64,000 nt of DNA. Origin: JAQVEM01 sp964603595. GTDB taxonomy: Bacteria; Actinomycetota; Humimicrobiia; Humimicrobiales; Humimicrobiaceae. Position numbers and translations under genes: made by a program. The stretch's first letter is position 1; each line of letters starts with the position of its first letter. Positions 34,772 to 43,168 of this stretch are shown here, one piece after another. The notes beneath the pieces are model-generated. The model was not told where the DNA came from and did no database searches. It was given only the letters and a program-made list of their open reading frames with translations. The stretch covers positions 62,001 through 126,000 of the forward strand of contig CAZRVN010000003.1 in the NCBI GenBank assembly GCA_964603595.1, written 5' to 3'.

Positions 34772-34810
34772 TTTTTGTTAAAAATCTTTACTGGATGAGG
34801 AGGATTTATT

Positions 34811-35266
34811 TTGATAGAAGGAGTTAAAGTAAAAAAACTTAGGGTTATATCTGATGAAAGAGGAAGACTTATGGAAATGCTCCGCTCGGATGACGACCTG
34901 TTTAAAAAGTTTGGGCAGGTTTATATGACAACCGCCTATCCGGGTGTTGTTAAAGGATGGCATTATCATAAAAAGCAGACGGATAATATGGTTGTGGTTA
35001 GAGGTATGATGAAAATTGTTTTATATGACAGCAGGAAAGATTCACCAACATATAAGGAAGTAAACGAATTTTTTATGGGTGTGCATAGTCCCATGCTTCT
35101 TCAGATTCCAAAATATGTTTATCATGGCTTTAAATGCATTACGGATTATGAAGCGATATGCATAAATGTTGTTACCGAACCTTACAACTATGACGACCCT
35201 GATGAATTCAGGGCAGACCCTCACAGTAGTGAAATACCTTATGACTGGGATAGAAAAGACGGATAG
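34811..35266 (+). CDS. RmlC-like cupin, dTDP-4-dehydro-6-deoxysugar 3,5-epimerase family
   Basis: A 151-residue cupin related to dTDP-4-dehydrorhamnose 3,5-epimerase. It begins VKKLRVISDERGRLMEMLRS and has KGWHYHKKQTD, equivalent to the catalytic HY of RmlC, and QIPKYVYHGF. It is about 30 residues shorter than canonical RmlC, so could be a variant epimerase or 3,4-ketoisomerase-like enzyme. TTG start at 34811 has a strong aggagg upstream. It is 9 bp from rmlB, so the two likely act one after the other on a 4-keto-6-deoxy sugar. Confidence 0.85.
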   Translation: MIEGVKVKKLRVISDERGRLMEMLRSDDDLFKKFGQVYMTTAYPGVVKGWHYHKKQTDNMVVVRGMMKIVLYDSRKDSPTYKEVNEFFMGVHSPMLLQIPKYVYHGFKCITDYEAICINVVTEPYNYDDPDEFRADPHSSEIPYDWDRKDG

Positions 35267-35275
35267 GAGGAACAG

Positions 35276-36262
35276 TTGGAAGAAAGAAATTTTGGAACTC
35301 TTCTTGTAACCGGCGGAGCAGGTTTTATCGGGAGTAACTTTATACATTACATGATAAAAAAATATCCGGAGTATAAAGTAATAAATCTTGATAAATTAAC
35401 TTATGCGGGAAATCTGGAAAACCTTAAGGATATTGAGAATAATCCCAATTATAATTTTATAAGGGGAGATATTGCCGATAGGAAGATTATAGATGAGATT
35501 TTTGATTCCAGAAGGGTTGATGCTGTAATAAATTTTGCTGCAGAATCACATGTAGACAGGTCGATAGAAGACCCCGGGATTTTTATACAAACTGATGTTT
35601 TTGGTACTTATATCCTGCTGGAAGCTGTAAAAAAATATGGCGGCATGTTCCTTCAGATAAGTACCGATGAAGTTTATGGCTCAATAGAAAAGGGCTCATT
35701 TGAGGAAAAAGCTCCCCTTAAACCAAACAGCCCCTACTCTGCTTCAAAAGCCGGTGCGGAGATGATTGTAAGGTCTTTTTATAGGACCTATGGTACACCG
35801 GTAATTATAACAAGGACTTCCAATAATTTTGGCCCCTATCAGTATCCTGAGAAAATAATTCCCTTGTTCGTCACCAATCTTATTAATAATAAGAAAGTCC
35901 CGCTTTACGGAGATGGAATGAATGTAAGAGACTGGATTTACGTGGAGGATAATTGTAATGCTCTGGACAGGGTTCTTCATGAGGGAAGAATTGGCGAAGT
36001 GTACAATATAGGTGCAGGGAATGAGAAACCGAATATCTGGATTACCAGGGAAGTAATAAAAATTCTGGGTAAATCGGAAGATATGATTGAGCCGGTTAAA
36101 GACAGGTTAGGGCATGACCGCAGGTATTCAATTGACTGTTCAAAAATAAAAAAAGAGCTTAACTGGAAGACTTCTTACAATTTTAAAGAGGCACTAGAAA
36201 AAACCGTTAACTGGTATGTAAATAATGAAGACTGGTGGAGACCCCTTAAGGGAAAGGCATAA
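35276..36262 (+). CDS. rfbB: dTDP-glucose 4,6-dehydratase
   Basis: A 328-residue extended SDR making dTDP-4-keto-6-deoxyglucose. Key motifs are VTGGAGFIGSNF, ISTDEVYGS with the catalytic Asp-Glu pair, SPYSASKAGAEM (Tyr-x-x-x-Lys) and NFGPYQYPEK, all typical of RmlB. TTG start at 35276 follows aggagg at about 35265-35270. No RmlD reductase lies nearby. The minus-strand nucleotidyltransferase at 44680 is a possible RmlA-like supplier of dTDP-glucose. The sugar may be rhamnose or another 6-deoxyhexose. Confidence 0.93.
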   Translation: MEERNFGTLLVTGGAGFIGSNFIHYMIKKYPEYKVINLDKLTYAGNLENLKDIENNPNYNFIRGDIADRKIIDEIFDSRRVDAVINFAAESHVDRSIEDPGIFIQTDVFGTYILLEAVKKYGGMFLQISTDEVYGSIEKGSFEEKAPLKPNSPYSASKAGAEMIVRSFYRTYGTPVIITRTSNNFGPYQYPEKIIPLFVTNLINNKKVPLYGDGMNVRDWIYVEDNCNALDRVLHEGRIGEVYNIGAGNEKPNIWITREVIKILGKSEDMIEPVKDRLGHDRRYSIDCSKIKKELNWKTSYNFKEALEKTVNWYVNNEDWWRPLKGKA

Positions 36263-36402
36263 ACATTTCAGGCAGAATTAAATATATACACCCGGTTTAT
36301 GACTGTATAAACATTATTTATAAAGATAAAGCGGATATTTACATTTCTCGAATTGTTATTTTGAATATTTTTGAGTAGTGTTACCATAAATATATAAAAT
36401 AA

Positions 36403-37740
36403 ATGAAAATAGTAACATTTATAAAAGGATTCTGGCGTAAAGTCAGGACTAGCTCCTTAATCCGTGATTCAGCAAGTACTACTTTTTTTAATACTGCCGG
36501 TAAAGCAGTAGGATTTTTAATCCCCTTTTTTATAGCAGCCTGGTTTGGAGTAACTAGGGCGACCGATGCCTTTTTCTTTGCCTATGGCATAATTATTTTT
36601 ATCTCAGCAATTTTTTACCCCGTAATGGAAAAAGTTATTGTGCCATTTATTGCTAAAGTAAGATCTGATGGCGGGGATGTAGGGAGATTTATAGGCAGTG
36701 TATCAGTAATAATAACCGCGGTGCTTATTGCTTTATCCCTGATTATTATACTGGTAATTAAACCGGTGCTTTCAATAATTACCAGATTTGATGAGAAGTC
36801 TTTAGAGTTAATTTTTATAATAATACTGGAAACCATACCCCTTATATTTTTTCTTACCTGGACCAGTATGCTGGCAGGGGCTATAAATGCGCATAAAAGA
36901 TTTATACTGCCTGCACTATCACCTGCTTTCCGTGCGGTAGTATGCTTATTAATTATTTATTTTTTAAAGGACTTATGGGGTGTGCATGTTATAGCTCTGG
37001 GGTATGTTATTGGGGAGATTATAAGGTTTTTAATATTATTTATTTTTGTTTTTAAAAAGAATCTCTTTAAAATAAGATTATCTTTTAAAATTAATAAGGA
37101 AAATAAAAGATTTTTAAGGGTTTCCTCTTATCAGGTTCTGGGAATGCTGGTTGTTGGTCTGACTCCTATAATAGATAAAACCATGGCATCCTGGCTCGAA
37201 ATTGGAAGTGTTTCTATTTTAGAGTATGCAGACAGACTTTATATGATTCCCACAACCTTTTTATCTACAGGAGTTATGGTTGTACTTCTTTCTTACTGGA
37301 GCGAGAGGTATTTTAAACTGGGTAAACAAAGGTTAAAGGAAGATATGAAGAAGGCACTGATAGTGGTGACCCTTATAGCGATATTTATAGCTGCAATACT
37401 GATTGTTTTTAGCAGGTGGATTGCTTTACTTGCTTTTGGTAGGGGAGAGTTTGATATGGAAAAAATTCCTGAAGTAAGTTTGGTGTTTATATTTTATCTT
37501 GCAGGGTTTTTCCCCTATATAGCAGGTAGAATTTTTGTTCAGGCGCATCTTGTTTTAAGCAATACAAAAGCTCTGCTTAAATGCGGGATATATATTAGTA
37601 TATTAAATATTATACTTAATTATATTTTTATGAAATTTTTTGGTGTGGCCGGTATTGCACTGGCCACATCTTTTACTTCCATATTCAGTTTGTGTTATCT
37701 TGGTATTGTTTTTTTTAAAAAACTAGGGAAAGAGGGCTAA
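36403..37740 (+). CDS. MurJ/MviN-type lipid-linked oligosaccharide flippase (probable Wzx)
   Basis: A 445-residue protein with about 12-14 TM helices of the MOP superfamily. The N-terminal SASTTFFNTAGKAVGFLIPFFIA, followed by FGVTRATDAFFFAYG, resembles MurJ/MviN proteins more than classical Wzx. Position inside the glycan cluster suggests it flips undecaprenyl-linked repeat units rather than lipid II. It is the only flippase in the window. It ends four bases before a methyltransferase gene, so it is in an operon with the genes after it. Confidence 0.85.
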   Translation: MKIVTFIKGFWRKVRTSSLIRDSASTTFFNTAGKAVGFLIPFFIAAWFGVTRATDAFFFAYGIIIFISAIFYPVMEKVIVPFIAKVRSDGGDVGRFIGSVSVIITAVLIALSLIIILVIKPVLSIITRFDEKSLELIFIIILETIPLIFFLTWTSMLAGAINAHKRFILPALSPAFRAVVCLLIIYFLKDLWGVHVIALGYVIGEIIRFLILFIFVFKKNLFKIRLSFKINKENKRFLRVSSYQVLGMLVVGLTPIIDKTMASWLEIGSVSILEYADRLYMIPTTFLSTGVMVVLLSYWSERYFKLGKQRLKEDMKKALIVVTLIAIFIAAILIVFSRWIALLAFGRGEFDMEKIPEVSLVFIFYLAGFFPYIAGRIFVQAHLVLSNTKALLKCGIYISILNIILNYIFMKFFGVAGIALATSFTSIFSLCYLGIVFFKKLGKEG

Positions 37741-37744
37741 TATA

Positions 37745-38518
37745 ATGGATAAGGATAATTACCGTAATAGGTGTTACGATAGCTTTGTAAGCAAACACTG
37801 GAAATATACCCACGAATTATCCAAAAGGGAATATGTTTTTTTAAAAAAGGTTTATAGAAAAAGGTATGGTCCTTTTTTACCTGCCGACTTAAATGCTAAA
37901 ATTCTTGATATTGCATGCGGGGCCGGGCATTTTTTATATTTTATTCAAAGTGAGGGCTATAAAAATTCATATGGTATAGATATCAGTAAAGAACAGATAA
38001 ATTTAGCAAAGAAAATGGGGGTAAAGAATGTTGAGGAGTCGGATTTTATGGAGTATTTACCGTGCTATAAAAAAAGTTTTGATGTGATTACAGCCAACGA
38101 TATTATGGAGCATTTAAAGAAAGATGAATTAATGAATTTTCTGGACCTGTTATACAGGTGTTTGAAGAAAGAGGGCATATTAATAGTAACTGTTCCAAAT
38201 GCAATGTCGCTTTTTGGGGCAAGTGCCGTTTTTGCAGATTTTACCCATGAAATAGGATTTACACCCGGTAGCCTTGCGCAGGTTTTACACGCATGCAATT
38301 TTACCAATGTAAGAGTATATGGAGAGAAACCTGTTGCCCATGATTTTATGAGTGCTGTAAGAAAAGTTATATGGTCCATTTTTAAATTTGGTTTAAAAAT
38401 TTGCATCCTTGCAGAAAGAGGAACCGGCCGGGGATTCAGGAAGTACAAGTATATATTTGAACCAAGAATGTATGCGGTGGTAGAAAAGAAAGACATGGAA
38501 GTGCAGGGTAATGAATAA
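37745..38518 (+). CDS. Class I SAM-dependent methyltransferase
   Basis: A 257-residue protein with the SAM-binding loop LDIACGAGHFL and the acidic post-strand GIDIS, then TANDIMEHL and IVTVPNAMSLF. Similar enzymes methylate sugars or lipid-linked intermediates in O-antigen clusters, or belong to the UbiE/Coq3-like group. The N-terminal YDSFVSKHWKY is a common signature of cluster-associated sugar methyltransferases. It overlaps the next GT4 gene by eight bases. Confidence 0.85.
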   Translation: MDKDNYRNRCYDSFVSKHWKYTHELSKREYVFLKKVYRKRYGPFLPADLNAKILDIACGAGHFLYFIQSEGYKNSYGIDISKEQINLAKKMGVKNVEESDFMEYLPCYKKSFDVITANDIMEHLKKDELMNFLDLLYRCLKKEGILIVTVPNAMSLFGASAVFADFTHEIGFTPGSLAQVLHACNFTNVRVYGEKPVAHDFMSAVRKVIWSIFKFGLKICILAERGTGRGFRKYKYIFEPRMYAVVEKKDMEVQGNE

Positions 38519-39629
38519 AAAAAGGATTCTTTTTATGGTACCCTCTCTGGCGGGAGGGGGAGCTGAGAGAATATGTGTTAGCATAATCAGAAATATTGAC
38601 AGGAAAAAATTTGAGCCCGGTATTATTCTATTTGAAAAGAGGGGGAGTTACCTGCAGGAAATACGGGAAGATGTAGTTATATATGACTTAAAGAAAAAAA
38701 ATAGGTTTGATTTTCTAAAATTGTTAAGGTTATCTGTAAGAATTTTTTCTGAGCTAAAACCGGATATTGTTATCAGTTTTTTAAGTTATGCAAATTTTAT
38801 TAATGTTCTTTCAAAAATTTTAAGCTTCCCTAAAATTCCCGGTAAAATCATTATTAGTGAGCGTAATTATTCTTCTATATATTTAAAGTACGAAAGAATG
38901 AGAAAAATAAAAGAAATTCTTTTAAGAGTGCTTTACAGGAGAGCTGGTAAGGTTGTTGTTATAGCTGAAGGAATTAAAGAGGATTTGATTAATACATTCA
39001 GGATTCCACATGAGAAAATAATAGTAATTTATAATGGTATAGATGTTAATGAAATTGAAAAGCTTGGCAGCGAACCTGTAAATAGCGTGCTATTTAATGA
39101 CAGTGTTCCGATAGTAATTGCCTGTGGCAGTCTGACATTTAAAAAGAATTTCTCGTTTTTACTTTATGCTTTTTCTGAAGTTTTGAAGGTACTTGATGCA
39201 AAGCTTATAATTATGGGAGAAGGAGAGGAAAAAGAAAAGCTTACAGGTCTGTCTGAAAAATTAAAAATAGGTAGCAGAGTATTTTTCCCGGGCTTCCAGA
39301 AAAATCCATTTAAATTTATAAAGAGCGCTGATGTATTTGCTCTGTCATCAAGATGGGAAGGATTTGGCAATGTGATTGTTGAGGCAATGGCATGCGGAGT
39401 TCCTGTTGTATCAACAAATTGTCCCTCGGGTCCAGGTGAGATTATAACTGATGGAAAAAACGGGCTTCTTGTTGATGTTGCGGATGTAAAGGGCATGTCT
39501 GAAGCAATATTGAAGTTATTAAGAGACAGGAAGCTTGCCGGGAAAATAGCCCGGGAAGGAAAGAGGAGAGCAGAGGATTTCAGAGTTGAGAAAATGGTAA
39601 GAGAATATGAGAAACTATTTGAAAAGTAG
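38511..39629 (+). CDS. GT4-family glycosyltransferase
   Basis: A 372-residue GT-B enzyme. Conserved parts: N-terminal FMVPSLAGGGAERI, acceptor-domain IIISERNYSS, donor-site VIYNGIDVNEI, then SSRWEGFGNVIVEAMACGVPVV containing the E-x7-E motif that binds the nucleotide-sugar diphosphate. Resembles GalNAc/GlcNAc transferases of the PglA/PglJ type in overall pattern, but specificity is not deducible. Its start lies within the end of the methyltransferase gene. Confidence 0.9.
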   Translation: MNKKRILFMVPSLAGGGAERICVSIIRNIDRKKFEPGIILFEKRGSYLQEIREDVVIYDLKKKNRFDFLKLLRLSVRIFSELKPDIVISFLSYANFINVLSKILSFPKIPGKIIISERNYSSIYLKYERMRKIKEILLRVLYRRAGKVVVIAEGIKEDLINTFRIPHEKIIVIYNGIDVNEIEKLGSEPVNSVLFNDSVPIVIACGSLTFKKNFSFLLYAFSEVLKVLDAKLIIMGEGEEKEKLTGLSEKLKIGSRVFFPGFQKNPFKFIKSADVFALSSRWEGFGNVIVEAMACGVPVVSTNCPSGPGEIITDGKNGLLVDVADVKGMSEAILKLLRDRKLAGKIAREGKRRAEDFRVEKMVREYEKLFEK

Positions 39630-39687
39630 AATTTTTAATTCATATTAATAATGGCTGTCTTTCATGGAATATTTTTGGTGATAGAAA

Positions 39688-40914
39688 ATGAAGGTTCTTT
39701 TAATAAATAAATATTTATATCCGAAAGGCGGAGATGCCGTAAGCACTCTTGAAACAGGAAAACTACTTTATTCAAGGGATAATGAGGTTGTATTATGGGG
39801 GATGGATAGCCCTGAAAATTTAGATTTACCCTATAAAAAATACTTTGTTTCTTATATTGATTACAACAAACCACTGGGTATTTTTAAGAAATTAAAGGTT
39901 TCCATGAAAATTTTGTATTCATTAGAGGCGAAGCGTAAAATAAGTGAGCTTTTAAAAAACTGGATGCCTGACATTGTACATCTAAACAATTTTGCCCACC
40001 AGATTTCGCCATCAATACTGGATGTGTTTAAGAAATACAGGATACCTACCGTGATGACCATGCGTGATTATAAGATGGTCTGCCCTGCATATTCAATGCT
40101 ATTGAATGGAAAGCCATGCGAGAAGTGTAAAAATGGTAAATATTATTATTGCTTTAAAAATAAGTGCAACAAAAATTGCAGAGCTAAAAGCTTTATCAGC
40201 ATGCTTGAAATGTATCTTCATCATAAAGTCTTAAAAATATATGAAAGTATTGATTATTTTATTGCACCAAGTAAGTTTTTAATGAATAAAGTAAAGGAAA
40301 TGGGGTTTAATAAGAGGGTTGTTTATCTACCAAACTTTGTTGACCTGGATGTATATAAACCCGATTATAATTCTAGCGAAGACTCTATTGTTTATTTTGG
40401 CAGGCTTTCTGAAGAAAAGGGGTTAGAAACTCTTATAGATGCTGTTAAGAATTTAAATACTAACCTTAAGATTATTGGGAGCGGCCCGTATAAAGATAGA
40501 CTGAATAATAAGGTTATTATAGAGAAAATAAAAAATGTGTTTTTTTTAGGATATAAAAAGGGAGAAGAATTAAGGAAGATAGTAGGAGAATCGTTAATAG
40601 TGGTTGTTCCATCTGAATGTTATGAGAATTGCCCCCGCTCAATACTAGAATCTTTTGCACTTGGAAAACCAGTTATTGGCTCAAGGATAGGGGGTATCCC
40701 GGAGTTAGTAATTGATGGTGAAACCGGATATACATTTAAAGCCGGGGATAGTAAAGATCTGGGAGGAAAGATAGAATATATGCTTAGTAATACTGATGAA
40801 GTAAAAAAGCTTGGAAAAAATGCAAGAAAATTTGTTGAAGAAAAATTTAACCCTGAAAGGCATTATAGAAAATTAATTGATATTTATAATAATGTAATAA
40901 AAAACAATAGATAA
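39688..40914 (+). CDS. GT4-family glycosyltransferase with Cys-rich insert
   Basis: A 408-residue GT-B enzyme that opens MKVLLINKYLYPKGGDAV. An insertion around residues 130-172 has eight cysteines in pairs (CEKCKNGKYYYC, KNKCNKNC), which could bind a metal; such Cys insertions recur in one group of capsule GT4 enzymes. The donor domain shows YFGRLSEEKGL, and NCPRSILESFALGKPVIGSR with the E-x7-E motif. Specificity is unknown. It is followed after 34 bp by the radical SAM gene. Confidence 0.9.
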   Translation: MKVLLINKYLYPKGGDAVSTLETGKLLYSRDNEVVLWGMDSPENLDLPYKKYFVSYIDYNKPLGIFKKLKVSMKILYSLEAKRKISELLKNWMPDIVHLNNFAHQISPSILDVFKKYRIPTVMTMRDYKMVCPAYSMLLNGKPCEKCKNGKYYYCFKNKCNKNCRAKSFISMLEMYLHHKVLKIYESIDYFIAPSKFLMNKVKEMGFNKRVVYLPNFVDLDVYKPDYNSSEDSIVYFGRLSEEKGLETLIDAVKNLNTNLKIIGSGPYKDRLNNKVIIEKIKNVFFLGYKKGEELRKIVGESLIVVVPSECYENCPRSILESFALGKPVIGSRIGGIPELVIDGETGYTFKAGDSKDLGGKIEYMLSNTDEVKKLGKNARKFVEEKFNPERHYRKLIDIYNNVIKNNR

Positions 40915-40948
40915 TATAGGAAAAATAGGTATAAAAGGCGGTTGATTT

Positions 40949-41926
40949 ATGGAAGCTTCAATAATAGTGACTTACAGGTGCAATTTTAAATGTTATATGT
41001 GCAAAATATGGAAATATCCTACAAGTGTTGAGGAAGAGTTTAAACCTGAGCTACTGGATAGGCTCCCGGAGCTTGATTTTTGCAATATAACAGGTGGTGA
41101 GCCCTTTTTAAGGGATGATATAAGCGAAATTGTAGGGATTCTTAAGCAGAAGTCCAGGAGAATAGTTATCAGCACAAATGGTTATTTTACCGAACGTATT
41201 ATAGAGGTTGTAAAAAATAATAAAGATATTGGAATAAGAATAAGCATAGAGGGCTTGCCCAAAATCAATGATAGGTTGAGAGGGGTGAGGGATAGCTTTG
41301 ACCATGGACTGCGTACATTATTAAACCTTAAAAAAATGGGACTGAAAGATATAGGATTCGGGATAACAGTATCTGACAGGAATGCTGAAGACATGCTTGA
41401 ATTATATGACCTGGCAAGGTTTTTAGGTGTGGAGTTTGCTACTGCAGCAGTGCATAATGGATACTATTTTCATTCTTATAATAATAAAATCAGGGACAGG
41501 CAAAAAGTAATTGATAGTTTTAAAAAATTAATTTTTGAGTTATTAAAATCAAAAAGGCCGAAGGACTGGTTTAGAGCTTATTTTAACTATGGTCTTATAA
41601 ATTATATAAGAGGTAAAAAAAGATTGCTTCCATGTGAAGCGGGAACGGAAAATTTCTTTATGGACCCCTGGGGAGAAATAAGGCCGTGCAATGCAATGGA
41701 GGATAAATTCTGGTTTGAAAGCATGGGAAATTTAAAAGAAAAAAAATTTAATGAAATCTGGAACAGCAAAAAAGCAGAGGAAATAAGAGAAGAGGTTAAA
41801 AACTGCCCAAAAAACTGCTGGATGATTGGAACAGCAGCACCGGTAATGAAAAAATATATTAAGATACCTTTAAAATGGGTTATAGACGCTAAATTTTTAA
41901 AAAAGATTAAGGTGGAGGACCTATAA
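40949..41926 (+). CDS. Radical SAM enzyme with C-terminal four-Cys (SPASM/twitch-like) cluster
   Basis: A 325-residue radical SAM protein with CNFKCYMC (Cys11, Cys15, Cys18) for the [4Fe-4S]-SAM cluster, GGEPFLR for SAM binding, and a C-terminal set Cys229, Cys247, Cys286, Cys290 in EIRPCNAMEDKFW and NCPKNC contexts, resembling twitch/SPASM auxiliary cluster domains. SPASM enzymes modify peptides or sugars. It lies between two GT4 genes, two bases before the second, so it is likely co-translated with glycan genes. A sugar-carbon modification such as epimerisation, dehydration or thioether formation is possible; substrate unknown. Confidence 0.85.
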   Translation: MEASIIVTYRCNFKCYMCKIWKYPTSVEEEFKPELLDRLPELDFCNITGGEPFLRDDISEIVGILKQKSRRIVISTNGYFTERIIEVVKNNKDIGIRISIEGLPKINDRLRGVRDSFDHGLRTLLNLKKMGLKDIGFGITVSDRNAEDMLELYDLARFLGVEFATAAVHNGYYFHSYNNKIRDRQKVIDSFKKLIFELLKSKRPKDWFRAYFNYGLINYIRGKKRLLPCEAGTENFFMDPWGEIRPCNAMEDKFWFESMGNLKEKKFNEIWNSKKAEEIREEVKNCPKNCWMIGTAAPVMKKYIKIPLKWVIDAKFLKKIKVEDL

Positions 41927-41928
41927 GA

Positions 41929-43071
41929 ATGAAAATTGGTTTCGTCGGGCAGAAAGGGATTCCAGCAGTTTGGGGAGGTGTTGAAACGCATGTAGAAGAG
42001 CTATCGGCCAGACTGGCAAAGAGGGGGCATAAGACAACAGTTTATGTTAGAAATTGGTATACCCCATTGGATAAGACCAGGTATAGAGGTGTTGAGCTAA
42101 AACACATGCCCAGCATCCATACAAAATATTTTGATGCTATAACCCATAGTTTTAGTTCCAGTATTAATTCCTTATTTAAGTCATTTGACATAATTCATTA
42201 TCAGGCAATGGGACCGGCCCTGCTTTCGTGGATTCCAAAAGTTTTTCGTAAAAAGGTTGTTGTTACAATTCACAGGTTTGATTATGATTCAGCAAAATGG
42301 GGATATTTTTCAGGGAAGATTCTTAAACTCTCAGAGAGATTTGCACTTTCGGTGCCCGATAAAACTATTGTAGTGGCCAGATATCAAGAAGAAATATATA
42401 AGAATAGAGGTTATAATCCTGTATATGTTCCTAATGGCGTTAATATTCCTGATTTTAGGAAGGCAAAAATTATCAAAGGAGAGTATGGGCTGCAAGGGAA
42501 AGATTATATTTTATATATAGGGAGATTAGTTCCTGAAAAGAGATGTGATTGGCTAATAAATGCTTTTAAAAAATTAGATTCTAATGGCGAAAATAGTTTA
42601 AGACTTGTTATTGCAGGAGGGTCAAGTTCCACAGACGAATATGTTAATAATTTAAAGAATATGAGTAAGGATAATAATAAAATCATTTTTACAGGATATG
42701 TTACTGGAAGAAAAAAAGAGGAGCTTTACAGCAATGCACTTTTATTTGTTCTGCCTTCTTATTTAGAAGGATTACCCATTTCAGTTCTTGAGGCATCAAG
42801 TTATGGCCTGCCTTGCCTGGTTAGTGATATTATTCCGCATAAAGAAGTTATTACTGATGGAGTTAATGGTTTTTTCTTCGGGAGCAGCGGTTATGGCGAT
42901 CTTGAGGATAAACTAAAGAAAACATTGCTTTTACCACAGAATAAATTAGAGAGAGTGGGAAAGGCGGCAAAAGAGAATGTCAGGAGAAATTATGATTGGG
43001 ACCACGTGGCTGATAGCACCGAGAATATATATTTTAAGGTTTTAAAAGGAGTAAAAAGAAATTCAAAGTAA
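41929..43071 (+). CDS. GT4-family glycosyltransferase (DUF1972/rhamnosyltransferase-like)
   Basis: A 380-residue GT-B enzyme. The N-terminus IGFVGQKGIPAVWGGVETHV is characteristic of the group that includes streptococcal WchF/Cps2T rhamnosyltransferases. Further motifs are VYVPNGVNIPDF, YIGRLVPEKRCDWL, and PSYLEGLPISVLEASSYGLP with the donor-binding E-x7-E. Rhamnose or another 6-deoxysugar would fit the rmlB/RmlC-like genes nearby, as inference. It begins two bases after the radical SAM stop. Confidence 0.9.
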   Translation: MKIGFVGQKGIPAVWGGVETHVEELSARLAKRGHKTTVYVRNWYTPLDKTRYRGVELKHMPSIHTKYFDAITHSFSSSINSLFKSFDIIHYQAMGPALLSWIPKVFRKKVVVTIHRFDYDSAKWGYFSGKILKLSERFALSVPDKTIVVARYQEEIYKNRGYNPVYVPNGVNIPDFRKAKIIKGEYGLQGKDYILYIGRLVPEKRCDWLINAFKKLDSNGENSLRLVIAGGSSSTDEYVNNLKNMSKDNNKIIFTGYVTGRKKEELYSNALLFVLPSYLEGLPISVLEASSYGLPCLVSDIIPHKEVITDGVNGFFFGSSGYGDLEDKLKKTLLLPQNKLERVGKAAKENVRRNYDWDHVADSTENIYFKVLKGVKRNSK

Positions 43072-43168
43072 TACTGGTATGAAGATATTATAATATTTAC
43101 TAAAATTAGATATGTTAATAAAGGAGCAGGCTGCATTTTAATTATTTATGACGGCTGACATGTAAATT

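Noticed and set aside
36295..36312. GTTTAT/ATAAAC inverted repeat after rfbB
   Set aside because: Six AT-rich pairs with a six-base loop and no T-run; expected by chance at this composition.
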